From the NCBI GenBank assembly GCA_963573305.1, contig OY754333.1, forward strand, positions 18,597,013-18,661,012: 64,000 nucleotides of DNA. Reading direction: 5' to 3'. The notes under the pieces were generated by a model that saw nothing but the letters and a program-made list of their open reading frames with translations, made no database searches and was not told the DNA's origin. Made by a program: the position numbers and the translations under genes. Of the stretch, positions 1 to 10,943 are shown piece by piece (the stretch's first letter is position 1; every line of letters starts with the position of its first letter). This DNA comes from Pyrrhosoma nymphula. Taxonomy: Eukaryota; Arthropoda; Insecta; Odonata; Coenagrionidae.

Positions 1-1690
1 AACTATTTAATCGTTATTGAAAGAATTTATGCAGCTTTCCACTTTTTTTTCACTTTTTCCACTTAACATTATTTGATCAAGACCCAATGGATACCCATAG
101 CTGAGGTGAGATTCGCAGCCACAATTCTTGGTTCCAAAGCTAGTGCGTTGCCTAACTGGGTAATATGGTCGTCTAATTGGCCTCCTTGTCTTTAAATACG
201 GGAAGGGTGGACTTAGTTTGCAATTTTAAGTATAACAGGGATAGTGTTATTTTAACTCACATTATAATTCTAGAAGTGTTAAAAGCTACAAAATAAGATA
301 GATGTACTGACGTGCTGATAGGTACCAAAATTTATTCTTCTATTGTGCCATTAATGACTGCAGCAAAAGCTGAAGGAGACACCAAGACACTTCGTCTTCA
401 GACAGTTTACTTTTATCCTTTTCCTCTCCCTATTTCATTTTCATACTCCTTCCCATATCCATGTCCGTTGTGATTCCACCCTCTACCTTACGCCCTGGTA
501 GTGGGTCGTAGGGCTATGTAGAAGTAATTTATCAATAATTAGTGGCGATAGGAAGAACTGTCTTAGAAATCATGCATTGAAAATTATCGTTCTTTGTAAC
601 CACCAGGGAAACGTTTAGATATTGCCGTTGATTTAGTTATTTCTTAACAATAGCTTTTAGCAAATTTTCCTTTAAACGTTTCACCTGCTATTGCAGCGGT
701 CATCATAGATGCATGCTTTTTCATTTCCCTTTACATAGGTATTCGTATTTTTTCGAAGAGATGCTCGTGTTATATGTCCGGTTATTTTAAGTCTGATATT
801 ACGCCTGAAAATGTCATGACTTTTTAATGGCTCAGCACCATTAAAAAAACCTTCTTCCGCGATGTTTTAAACATGAAGTTACCAGAAATGGTGAAATAAT
901 TCCTCATCTGATTTTCATAATCACCGAAGATTTATCTTGAAATTAATTAAGCAATGCTGGAAATTGTCTCAATGGTAATTTATCTGTTTTAATACTGACC
1001 TATTTTTTTAATTTCCTTCGTACCAAATGGTTTACTATTTTTGGTTTATTCAGAAACTCTACACCCTCGCCATCTCTTATAAAACAGGGCACTGCCATTC
1101 TTCCAATGGCAATGCTTCACAACACCATCGTCCAATATCTTTTCCCTTTTTTATTTCTCGCAGAACCATCGGAGTTGGTAGGCGTTAATTGCATAAACCG
1201 AACCCAATCTCACAATCTCCAAGGTCTATCAAAGCATACCATTGTGGGCACCAATCATTATTCTCCAATTTTTTTCTCGGAACTCGATTACTTAAGAAAC
1301 TATTTTAAACCTCACGTGATCCGTTCTTCAATTATTTTCTCCGGAAATTAGTTCCTGAAAAACCTGTTATTGTCTTAATTTATCCTGGAAATGTCCTATA
1401 AGTGGTTATTTTTCCCTTTTACACTCATTTTTTACTTTCTTATACCATAAGGATTGAACTATCTCTTTCTAGGTATTGCATTTTTTTGTCCATCTCTTAA
1501 GAATTTTATTTCCAGTTGCATAAAATTCAAGGAAAGAGCAATGGGGTATTTTCCACGTACTTCAAACTACAGATATCCTGATTCTGTTACTTGAACTTAT
1601 TGCATTGGCTAAAAGTTTTCTAATCAAATCGTATGAATTTCGGTTTTAAAAGCTAAAGAAAGTCGAAGGTTACGAATGCTCCCGAGCACA
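1..1690. other. Intergenic AT-rich DNA, nothing recognised
   Basis: Only short open frames occur here (the longest, 1106-1351, has 81 codons), and none resembles a protein I know. No repeat, RNA gene or mobile element was recognised. The composition is AT-rich with scattered T-runs. Confidence 0.6.
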
Positions 1691-1832
1691 CTCCGAAAAC
1701 AACCGAATGACCTGTGACGTCATTTTCGCTGTTTACATTTACACCCAGTCGTTTTCTTATGCTTACGTTGGAAACTGGTGCGGTGAAATTAGTTTTGGAA
1801 GTTTTTCTGTTTTTGAGGTGACTTTATATGGC

Positions 1833-1890
1833 ATATGTAGATGGTGTTTTGTGCCACAATGTACAAATAACACTGAACAAGAAATGCATT
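1833..1890 (+). pseudogene. Possible THAP zinc-finger start relic
   Basis: One plus frame reads CFVPQCTNNTEQ, which looks like the start of a THAP DNA-binding domain (C-x2-4-C followed by NN). An ATG GTG lies just upstream but one frame off, as if a base had been lost. Later THAP residues (C-x2-H, P) are not evident. THAP domains are typical of P-element-type transposases and of host regulators. The segment overlaps the minus-strand pseudogene, so one of the two readings may be chance. Confidence 0.25.
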
Positions 1891-2663
1891 CACGCAATCA
1901 CGACATTGAATGTTTGAAATGTCTTCCTTGGATTCCTCAATATCCACCTGCACAATGTATGCTTTACTTCGCACTTTGTATTCTGGACATATTCTTGCAA
2001 TGACTGTTCACAGTGGTCTATCTCTCTTCACTTAGACGTATCCTGTAGCATTTCCACCATAACTCTCAAGAGAATCTTTATAATAAAGCAACACTTAAAT
2101 TAAACTTTGAAAAGACATTTAGGAGATGAGAATCTATTTTTAGACATTTCTATAGCAGAGAAGCCACTTATAGAAACCTCTACAAACAATCACAAATTAA
2201 CGTCTTAAGTGTGTTAAGTATTTGCACCTTAAATATTTGGCAAGTACTGTGTTATGCTGATATGTTACTAAGGTACTGTTTGTTTACTGTTGCATGGACT
2301 GGTATGGACTTTGAGAAAAAAAGAATAAGTATTATAATGATCATGAGTGTATTGGAAAAACAATTAATAAAGCTCATACGCCAAATACATAATTTTATGC
2401 ATTAAAATGATAAATAACAGTAATGACGATTTTACAAGCAAACCTTATGCTTACAGTTTTTGGACTTAAGCTCCACGAATTTCGGAAGCAGTAACTCGCT
2501 CGTCCTTCTTCATAAAAACGCCTACCATAAACATATATACTTTGGGTAAATTATCTGATGTGGTTTTAATAAAACCATTGCACGCCATAGCCTTTGTTTT
2601 CAATGAAAACTCTTTAAATATACGGTCTCTTCTACAGTTCTTCACTTTCTCCCTCACTTCCAT
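1880..2663 (-). pseudogene. Broken gene resembling a multicopy arthropod protein with a SWIM-like Cys motif
   Basis: The minus strand opens at 2663 and runs to 2466, ending in DERVTASEIRGA. A second block at about 2065-1880 reads SYGGNATGYV, then a break, then ICPEYKVRSKAYIVQVDIEE (20 residues shown) and finally IQCRDC. From memory, this order of motifs matches the N-terminal part of large, uncharacterised, often multicopy arthropod proteins in which a GCKH-type SWIM motif normally follows the CxxC. Here the match stops after CRDC. About 400 bp between the blocks is either an intron or an insertion, and the second block has in-frame stops. The upstream region on the minus strand has a CCAAT-type box (ATTGG), a CRE and an ATG within about 35 bp. 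Function is unknown, and the family match is recalled rather than searched. Confidence 0.35.
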
Positions 2664-2710
2664 CTATCGCTCAGCGAAAATGACGTCAAGCCAATCAGAT
2701 TTCGTTTCGC

Positions 2711-3518
2711 AGCCGCATAAAAAAATTTGAAATTTCGACTATTTTAATCTTAAATATCTCAGTTAATATTGAATCAATTTTAAAACTATTTTCTCTCCGC
2801 AAACTTGTTTGTGTTAAAGTAACATATAAAGATCCGTTTACTTAAATTTAAAATTTTGGAAAATACCCAATTGACAAGTAAATTTAAATTAATGATTGAT
2901 CCAAATTGTCAATGAAAGCATAAGAATTTTGACTCCTATGGGTTTCGAGTACATGGAGGTTACTAGTGAAATTTTCTTCCAATTAATGCCACCAACCGCG
3001 CGGCGCTAAGACGACTTGTTGCTACGTATTTCAAACAGTCCAGTAACTCTCTGAACAAGCCTCGTATATGCCCTTTTATTATGTTATACGCTTATAACCC
3101 TGAATATATATTGGTTGTCACAATAAATTATTTGAATGCAATTCAAACAAAATAAAAAAACTAAAAAGGAATGTATTTACTCTTCTTATTCAGGTGAATG
3201 CGTTTTGTGACTTAGATTAAACATTTAAGGCCTAAACAAGCACTCACGATTAGTAAAGATTGACATTCATTTAGTGACACCCATGCTTAAGCTTAATTTT
3301 CTCCCTTTCTTACGTGCAGTAATTTTCACTGATGAAGCTCAGCTGGTTTAATTGGATCTTTCCTATGGACAAAACTCATGTCTTTGGCTTTTATCTACTA
3401 ATTATTTTCTGACAAATTACTTGCTTTTGTCACTGCAGGGGTAGACATGCCAGTGAAATTGACTATCCCAAACTCTAATTTACTATTTGCGTCATTTATA
3501 TCATGGGCCTTCACGATT
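2711..3518. other. AT-rich DNA, nothing recognised
   Basis: No open frame of note, repeat or RNA gene was seen. Confidence 0.55.
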
Positions 3519-3586
3519 ACGGCAATCCCTTAAAACTAGGTTACGATTTCTCACGGCAATCCCTTAAAACTAGGTTGCGATTTCTC
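3519..3586 (+). repeat. 34-bp tandem duplication, two copies
   Basis: A 34-bp unit beginning ACGGCAATCCCTTAAAACTA occurs at 3519-3552 and 3553-3586 with a single substitution (A to G in GGTTACG/GGTTGCG). The near-identity implies a young local duplication. Confidence 0.9.
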
Positions 3587-6339
3587 ACCAATACATACCC
3601 TTAAATTTTAAGTAACCTTAAACAAGTCTGTATGTGCATACAAAAATATCCAATTTAAATTGGGCCCTCCTGTGTCCACTGTATGGTATGAAAAAACCTT
3701 GAATTAAATGAATCAAACATGCTAATTGAATCTAATTGCAACTAATGCATGATTGTATTAATTTCCCATCTAATGTTCGCCAAAACATCGGAGAAGTTAA
3801 CAGCAAACGCTAATTAAGGTGCACCTGGAAATCGCGGAAACTCCAGAGCAGGTAGTCAAATAATGGGACTTTGTGAATATGCAGTGTCTAAACCCGTTAA
3901 TAGCCAGTCCTTTGTCAACTCGGTTGTCCATAATTTCCTGAATACACACCCTTGAAACGAAGTTAGGATTTTTCACTTTTTTTATTTGTTACCAAACTGA
4001 ATTTTCTTCTTAAATTATTCTTCTATTTTTCGGTTGCCCTTTTAAATCCATGCATACTTGCAAACTTGGGGCTGAATTCGCAACATTTTTATCAGCCCCA
4101 CAAGAGACTCTATTTTCCTGTTGCCATGCTCCAAAATTGCCATATGGAACTATTTATTTCACTCGTTTATGTCAAACAGTACATTTTTTAACACCTTTAA
4201 CCACCACGAATAACATCGATGATGGGCTTATTGCTTATAAACTCGCTTTGCTGCATATTATCGCAGAGTCGTATATTTTTAAAAGTATTTCATTTATTCC
4301 TTTCTAACAAGTAAGAAAGTTGTGATATATTGGTAACTTTTGAAATAGCCGTTTTAATTTGGTGATAATATCTTATTTAAAAAGAAATCTTCCAATGGGG
4401 ACGTGGTTTAGGGACTATTCTCCTAAAGCATTCCGTTGGACATTCACGTTTTCAGATTGCCTATGCCTTTATTTCATAGCCAAATAAAATATTTATAATA
4501 ATTTCTAACCTTCAACTTCTAAAGGAAATCTCTAAATTTTTAAAACATGAATTGTAAAGGCATAATTTAAAATAATCAAAGTAATATTTACAGCATAGAT
4601 AAATGGATTTATGTAGTACACTGTATTTACATGAAGCATTAAAAAGTTTAAAATAAAACGAATTTATTTGGTAAGTTAAAACGAGCTGAAGATGATATCT
4701 AGAGTCATGAAGTGATCTGAACTGCTTTTATTATAAATTATTCGACGAAATAATATCAGAAGAAGAATGACGTATGCATGAAAGAATTTTATTTTTCTAA
4801 ATATCAGCCGTAGCTCAGCACTTCTACCTCCTAAAAACATAAAGTGGATATATATAGTATATAGTGGCTAACTATTAGGTCCAATCCCATTTTGATCTTA
4901 TTCAATTCCTATCGTCAGCATTTTTTCTGTCACAGGGTTGCTATAGTCATAATTACATTTTACAAATACAGTGTTTGAAAGTACAGTCACTGAGAAAGTA
5001 CAGTCAGACATTTAGGGAATTCAAAAAAAGTTTTCAAGATATAGGTATTATATTCGGTATCACGTTTATCCCATCATGGAGAATCATATAAAATACGAGG
5101 ACTCATTGAAAATATTTTATTTTCATAAATTATTTGATCGGAGAAGATTGATTGATCTTATTTTTTTACATAATGTAATAAACAATGGAGAATGTGGCAC
5201 GATGTTAAATCGATTACATTTTCATGTTTCATCGAAAAAAAGATAAAAATATAATGAAATTTTACATAATGAATGTCAATATTAAATACTGTAAAATTTC
5301 CACCATTAACAGATTGTGTATTAAATTTAACAAATATTGTAACGACCTTAATTTGTATCAAGATAGAAACACATTTTTAAAAGAGGTAATTTCAAAATTT
5401 GTGAAGTAATGTTTTCGATATGTAGACTAAATAATGTATATATTTATTTAACCATTTGATTGTATTTGACCATCTATGACCAATGTTAATAATATTTGTA
5501 TTTCTTGCTCGATTATTCATTGTTTAACCTTTAACCTGTATTATATTTCTATATTGGGTAAACATAAAATACAATAAATAAATAACACATCAGGGCTTAA
5601 TATTTTCCATTCGCTAATTCAATATTTTTTACATCAACGCGAGAGTTAAAACGTGATCGTAGCGCCATTAACAGTGGCGCATAGATAAATAGACATAGGT
5701 ATTCTCTATTACACTCATTTGCTAAAACAGTACGGGAATCCTATTGAATTAACAGAGACTAATTTTTAACTGAGTCACTCGTAGTTTACATACCATGTTG
5801 ATCAAATTTACATATTGTCCAGCGATACTGAACTTCGTGTTATCTAGTATCACTTCAATGCTTCAAATTACAGTAACGAGTGCAATTAATTATTTTTGCA
5901 ATCACTTTCGCTTACGGAGCGTCACTGCCTGAATTTTTATACATTTATCATTTCCAGATTATGTGAGGGGAAAAAAGGTATTTAAAGTCAAATTATGCGT
6001 CTAATTTGATAATTTTTTTTATAAAACTCTCCCCAGGGCAACTTTTTCCCCCTCACATACGTCCCCTACCATTTGGGAGCCCCATCCATCGTATTTTCCA
6101 CTCATTGTATCGCAGCATAGAAGCAATTATCACGCACACGAGGGCGCGCTGCGTGGCAATTGAATCGAAATGGTTAGTTTTTTTTCTTCAGGCATCCCAG
6201 GAGCGTACAGAGAAAGAAAGGTTTCGAAAGAGTGAGTTTTGGTGAGGGGTGGTTTTTTTAAAATTAATTTATTTTTATTCTTCGGTCTTCACCATTTCCT
6301 CTCGTTAATAGTAGGGGACTCGCTTGGTATATATTTGTT
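3587..6339. other. AT-rich DNA, nothing firmly recognised
   Basis: Short open frames near 4050-4307 and 5158-5409 resemble nothing known to me. The segment ending in AATACAATAAATAAATAAC near 5570-5587 could be the 3' end of an old Jockey-like LINE, but no coding similarity supports this. Confidence 0.45.
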
Positions 6340-6830
6340 GAAAAAAGTATGGACTAGTTAGGGAGTAGGTACAGTCGGTGCACTCACTTGGCTCCCCTCG
6401 CCTGGATTTGCGCCACGGGGCTGAGTCCTGCGAGAACGATTGTGTGTCTGCCGGGCGTCGATTTATCCGCAAACACAGTGGGTCCCCTTCATTTGCCGAA
6501 GCGACGCATTCCGCCATCAGCGAATACCCTTACCACTGCTTCTACTACTATTCTGTTACCCGTTCGAAAAATGAACGCCGGGGAAAAATAAACTATTTTG
6601 CGTTGCTGTGCGCATGTCGTAATTTTTGCGCCGCCTTTCGCTCGAAACTATGTCTTTTGTTTTTTTTAATCGGATGATCGCTCGTCCGAATCTCGGCCCG
6701 GGTTATTAAATTGCAAAATGGTGGACGCATCGTCAGGAGAGACGACAATTTAATTACGATCGGTTAATGTTTAAAGTCAATTCATAGAGAGTGATAATGC
6801 GTGATGAACGTCTCGCGTACAATCGTGGGA
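6340..6830. other. GC-richer, CpG-containing island
   Basis: Composition shifts from the AT-rich surroundings to CG-containing sequence (for example 6390-6560). An adjacent stretch at 6700-6780 holds several TAAT/ATTA cores. The two open frames here (6378-6677 and 6305-6517) overlap on opposite strands and resemble no known protein. It could be a cis-regulatory element or an untranslated exon; I cannot tell which. Confidence 0.3.
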
Positions 6831-8604
6831 ATATAGACGAATGTGAATAATTGAACAGAGCGGGGATGTAGGAAATTTAAGTTTCAAACTAAAATAATAC
6901 TCTGTGGGTATTTCTGCATATTTATCGTTTGAGTGAGTGACCCTTTGCATTAATAATTCTGTGCATGTTTATTGGCTATTTTTTATACTGTATTCAAATT
7001 GTTTTTTGAGACAATTGAAATGTATTAGTTGATCAAACGAATATTTCATAAAATGAAAGTAAACCAAGTTGGATCTGAAAAATTTCGTGTTAATGTGGAC
7101 TTATTGAATTATATTTGTACCAATTTTGCACTGTGCAATCTATTGTATTCTAAGCTTTAACGTTCACACCGTAGTTCATCGACGTTATTTAAACATTTTA
7201 TGCGTGTGATAGAACATCTGTGTTTCTACTAGAGTTATATTGTCGTAAATGATTGTGATAGTAAAGTAATATTAATCATTTGAACTCCTACAAACCAGAC
7301 AAAGTGGAAAATCTATTAGTGCGGGAGGCAGACCACGGAAATTTCTTGGGCAAAGTTTTTCTGTGGAGAGAAAAAGGGAAGCCCAAATGACGTTCAGAAT
7401 CAGGAATAATCTCATCTTCTACACCTGAAATTATGCAAAATCGTAATCCATACTAAGTTCATAAGGACCAATATCAAAAAGCATAATAGAGTGCTGGTTT
7501 TTTTGTCCCGTTTAAATGTGCAAGGAAGGATTTTCTTCAAGAAGAAAAAGGAAGTGTACACTGTGGTCATCAAGTATGAGGACGTAATCCCTCTGATATT
7601 TCTGCAATAAAAGAAAACAGTGGAATTTCCCTTCCGTAATCAATGAGCATGGATATGGACACAATTCGGAATCGTTGCATGGGCCTCGGCCAGAAATGGA
7701 AACGACAAAAGACGGAAAGGCGACAGGTGTGGGGAGGCGTGGGGGAGGGGGAGCAAACGACGGAGGGCATGTCGTAACTAAGAACATCTACGTCGCGTTA
7801 AAAAATAAACGCTTTTGGTTTTACGCATATTCGGCCAGACATCGTTTTTTTTAGACTTGTTTCGCAGTCCAGAGCTGATGGGGCCCAACTGTTATGTCGC
7901 TTCTTTTTTTTCAAAGTTTTATGACATGACATTTGTTCGAAATGAAACGTTGTAACACAACGCGGGTATCTGCTCTAAAGCTCTTCTTCCCCATGTATAT
8001 ACACATGGACCTTTCCGGGCTGCTCTGTTCCCTGCAACACCCTGACATCCTCGTCGGTTCGCTATTTGAAGCTCCGACGCGAGCGTAAATGTTGCCATTA
8101 TTTAGAAAGCGGCGCGCAGAGTATTTTTTTGGGAGGGGTGGGGAGTGAACTAATTAACGAATAAAATTTCAACGCTTAATTCACCGGTCATGTCCTTCCT
8201 TCCGCAGAGACCCGTTAGGGAGGACAGAGGGACGACGCGAGGGTTGGACGAGAATAAAAGGAAGAAAGAATACGCCACACGCGAAGGGAGGAGGGCTCAA
8301 GATAAAGAAGGTCCTCGGTTGGCACGCATGGTATTCTCCGCTTCTCAAGCCCCCTCTCGTGAGGGAGTAATGAATAGCACCCGTTAAAAGCCGTGCGAAA
8401 CGTAATTAATTCGGTCGTAATCTTTTTTCACGCGCAAAGAGGGACGCCATATCTCTGCGAGCTTTCTGGGATTCATATCTGTGCGTTTTTCTGAGGTAAC
8501 ACCTGCACGTTGAGGGCGTTTTTCACCACACTGAACTAAGGTGAACGCGGATAGTGTTAAGATAGTCGTGCAAAGTACTTGCGAAAGCCACTGAGGTACT
8601 TCTC
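6831..8604. other. Non-coding DNA with a purine-rich patch
   Basis: No coding similarity was recognised. 8105-8400 is GC/purine-richer; its 65-codon frame (8190-8387) is composition-driven. Confidence 0.45.
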
Positions 8605-8680
8605 CATTTGCATACTATCCTGCGAGCCACCGCAGAGTTGTATGGCAGGGGGTGTCAGGACTCCAGTCAGGGCATGGAAG
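8605..8680 (-). mobile_element. CR1-like LINE 3'-end fragment
   Basis: Read on +, the segment has the order ACTATCC, GAGCCACC, TATGGCAGGGGGTGTCAGGA. It matches the stretch just downstream of the LINE coding relic at 16.26-16.7 kb (ACTACCCCG, AAGCCACC, GGCGGGGGGTGTCAGGA). It is therefore a 3'-end fragment of the same family in minus orientation. No coding part remains. Confidence 0.55.
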
Positions 8681-8984
8681 GGGAGGGAATAAGGAAAAAT
8701 GCGGAGGAAAGGGCGGAAATAAATTGTACGTTAAAGATTGTATCTCATTTTAGTGTCGTGCTGTTTTTGCTATAATCATTAATGGTGCGCGAAAAGAAGG
8801 AATTTATACACCTATAAATTCGGCATTGTATATCTCAGATGTTGCCACTTCTATCAGTTCTTGAGGTAAAGCTCGAGGTAAAAATAATTTTGTTGAGCTG
8901 TTTCTTGGCCACTTTTAATTAAATGTATGCGTATTTTATTGAGAGTTGGCCAATATTTTTTTAAAAGATCTCAGTTTCCTTTTG

Positions 8985-9018
8985 CCAACGTTTCGCTCTT
9001 TAATATTAGTATCATCGG
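8985..9018 (-). ncRNA. Degenerate hammerhead-like motif, left arm of A
   Basis: On the minus strand the order is CCGATGA, a potential stem II within ACTAATATTAAAGAGC, then GAAACGTT. One core base differs from CTGATGA. It is probably inactive. Confidence 0.35.
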
Positions 9019-9063
9019 GGCTTAAGGTGAGAGATAACAAGAAAATTCTCTCATCTTAAGCCC

Positions 9064-9096
9064 TTAAGATGCTAATATTAAAGAGCGAAACGTTGG
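9064..9096 (+). ncRNA. Degenerate hammerhead-like motif, right arm of A
   Basis: The order is CTTAAGA, then stem II GCT paired with AGC around an AT-rich loop, then GAAACGTT. The invariant G5 is replaced by T, so activity is unlikely. Confidence 0.35.
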
Positions 9097-9171
9097 CAAA
9101 AGGAAACTGAGATCTTTTAAAAAAATATATTGACTAACTCTCAATGAAATACGCATACAGGTAAAAATAAT

Positions 9172-9960
9172 ATCCCATGTGTCGTAATTAAACTCACTTT
9201 CTTCCAAAAAGCGTTGTGGAGCTTCCAAACACTTGGGTGATGGTTTAATTTATCTATCCGCTGGTGACATAAATCCCACCTACGTGCCCATAATACCGTT
9301 CTCTTTCACTTCAGGAAAAATTAGAAGAGCCTAATTATTGACGTAATTCTTGGAAAACTAGTTGTTTTAACAAATCCTTCCATAATTCCCTCTCCTAGGA
9401 TATCCTATTTTCAGTAATATTCATGTATAGCGTCATGCACGCCTATTCGTAAATATTCCAAATATTCCTTCTTTTTTACCTTATTCCTTAGGCTCACTCG
9501 GTCTATCCCATCATCTCACTCAATTCACTCTATCATCATATATATGTACAAAATAAACTGGATTCATAAATGCAAAAACAATTGAGAAATATAAAATGTT
9601 ATGTTGGCAGTGTTGCCTAAAATATGCTGTCCTCTTCCCTCTTCTCTTTGGCCACCGAGTTTTCCGCTCCCTACGCTACGCTAATTGCAGGCGACTTCCA
9701 CCATTTTTCGCTGCCTCTATGTATTGAACGAAAGTGATTATTATCCAAGTTGAAGGTTAATTTGGGGAGACGACCAAAAACTGAGGTAATTAGCGCCATT
9801 AGGGACAGTTGGATAGTGCGGTAATGAGAGAGATTTTTTGGTAAATGAATTTGAAATGAATAGTGGAAAGAAAGTTGGCATCAACATTGATGTACACTTA
9901 GCTAAAGGCACCAAGGACTGCACAATGAAACGTTCCATCGGATGCACATAAACCTATATC
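9172..9960. other. Non-coding DNA, nothing recognised
   Basis: The short frames, including 9741-9947 on minus, resemble nothing known to me. No repeat structure was seen. Confidence 0.5.
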
Positions 9961-10210
9961 CCTTCCCTTCAAACCATTCGTTCTTCTATCATAAATCTGA
10001 CTCGTTATTTGGAATTTGGATTTGGTTTATTCTGTTAGCGTAGCAAAACCAACAAAGCACGCTACTTTTACATATGTCCATTGCTGGAGTATTCATTCCA
10101 CATTCTTTTATGACCCAGCCATTCCTCTTAACCCTATACCTCTTTATCTTACCAAAAACATTTCTCATATACAACATACCCACTGCGTGCAGCTCTTACA
10201 CTTTTCTGAC
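9961..10210 (-). pseudogene. LINE C-terminal relic
   Basis: The minus strand at about 10183-9989 reads RNGWVIKECGMNTPAMDICK and continues SVLCWFCYANR. This matches the post-RT region of RTE-like LINE proteins, usually RNEWVxKECG followed by VLRWFGHVERM. The same block occurs at 30.4-30.5 kb on minus. The copy is short and decayed, with no catalytic residues. Foldback element B lies immediately to the right. Confidence 0.5.
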
Positions 10211-10271
10211 ATTAATTATTCCAAAGAATTCAAAAAGATATGGTACTTTTTTTCACAGATTTTTATTTCAA

Positions 10272-10307
10272 GTCGACCGGTTTCGTCGCATAGGCGACAT
10301 CATCAGG
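10272..10307 (-). ncRNA. Hammerhead-like ribozyme motif, left arm of B
   Basis: On minus the order is CTGATGA (10306-10300), T, stem II GTCGC paired with GCGAC around CTAT, GAAA (10284-10281), then CCGGTC. ACCGGT is self-complementary, so stem III could form between two RNA molecules, as proposed for minimal hammerheads in PLEs. The expected cleavage follows the C of GGTC. An extra T sits between CTGATGA and stem II. Confidence 0.6.
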
Positions 10308-10332
10308 ATGCCTATGCGACGAAATGGGTGTG

Positions 10333-10370
10333 CCTATGATGATGTCGCCTATGCGACGAAACCCGTCGAC
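10333..10370 (+). ncRNA. Mutated hammerhead-like motif, right arm of B
   Basis: This is the same fold as the left arm, but the core reads ATGATGA instead of CTGATGA and stem III reads ACCCGTC. Both changes should disable it. A partial extra copy of CCTATGCGACGAAA lies at 10311-10324. Confidence 0.45.
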
Positions 10371-10474
10371 TTGAAATAAAAATCTGTGAAAAAAGTACCA
10401 TATCTTTTTGAATTCTTTAGAATGGATTTTCACAAAGTAAAGCCTGAAACCATCGAGTTTATTAATTATTCCAA

Positions 10475-10911
10475 CTAATATACATAAAATCTTACCAACA
10501 TCGAAGTATTTTTCCGTTTCCTGTCAAGCGTTGAAAGCCGATTGTTGCGTTTTCACTAATATGAACAGCAACTAGATGTATTTAACTTTATTCCCTATGA
10601 TTGTTAACTTATTCATTTTCTTTAGCGAGTTGCCGTTCTAAATAAGTATACATTTTTACTGTGGGACTAATTAACTTGCTTTGTTTTGTGCTATGTTATT
10701 TGACTGAAGTAGAGATTTGGGGTGACTGAAATCACGCATCCGTGTAGTATTAAGTGCATCAGCTGTTCTAGGGTTGCCTTAAATAGTTAAAGCCTTGTTA
10801 GAGATTCGTCAGGCCACAATTGTTCCGGAAAATTATTGTACTTAGCATTTTTGCATTTGAAAAGACAGGATAGAATGTTTAATGCATCATGGGGAGGTAA
10901 TATTGAACTAT

Positions 10912-10943
<32 letters not shown>

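Larger units (their letters stand above)
1691..2710. mobile_element. Decayed composite element with 17-bp inverted repeats
   Basis: The 17-mer TGACGTCATTTTCGCTG lies at 1715-1731 on + and again, inverted, at 2672-2688. It contains a CRE-like TGACGTCA. Both copies point inward and enclose relics of two coding regions, a minus-strand gene (2663 down to about 1880) and a possible plus-strand THAP-type zinc-finger start (about 1833-1890). The flanks beyond the 17-mer are only loosely similar, so the outer ends are uncertain. It may be an old DNA transposon with short terminal inverted repeats. Alternatively the repeats may be two unrelated promoters sharing CRE sites. No target duplication was found. 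Confidence 0.35.
8876..9171 (-). mobile_element. PLE-like foldback insertion A with 13-bp TSD
   Basis: The direct repeat AGGTAAAAATAAT at 8876-8888 and 9159-9171 bounds the insert. Inside lie a 36-nt one-sided tail (8889-8924) and an imperfect palindrome (8925-9158) whose arms each hold AAGAGCGAAACGTTGGC or its complement. The palindrome centre (9019-9062) is a second hairpin, GGGCTTAAG paired with CTTAAGCCC. The 13-bp target duplication argues for insertion of the whole unit, not local rearrangement. The hammerhead-like core is diverged (CTTAAGA and CCGATGA instead of CTGANGA). Confidence 0.75.
10211..10474 (+). mobile_element. PLE-like foldback insertion B with 14-bp TSD
   Basis: The direct repeat ATTAATTATTCCAA at 10211-10224 and 10461-10474 bounds the insert. 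The arms (about 10218-10307 and 10336-10423) are near-perfect inverted repeats sharing AAGTCGAC and TTCAAAAAGATATGGTA. A 37-nt tail (10424-10460) on the right contains CACAAAGTAAAGCCTGAAAC and aligns with the tails of elements C and G. The left arm carries an intact hammerhead-like core on minus. The right arm carries a mutated core on +, and a partial third copy lies in the centre. Its high arm identity suggests it is fairly young. Confidence 0.85.

Noticed and set aside
1106..1351. 81-codon open frame
   Set aside because: No similarity, AT-rich setting; length is within chance expectation.
4800..4830. GTAGCTCAGCACTTCTACC, which recalls a tRNA D-arm/A box
   Set aside because: No matching B box (GGTTCGANTCC) or cloverleaf follows.
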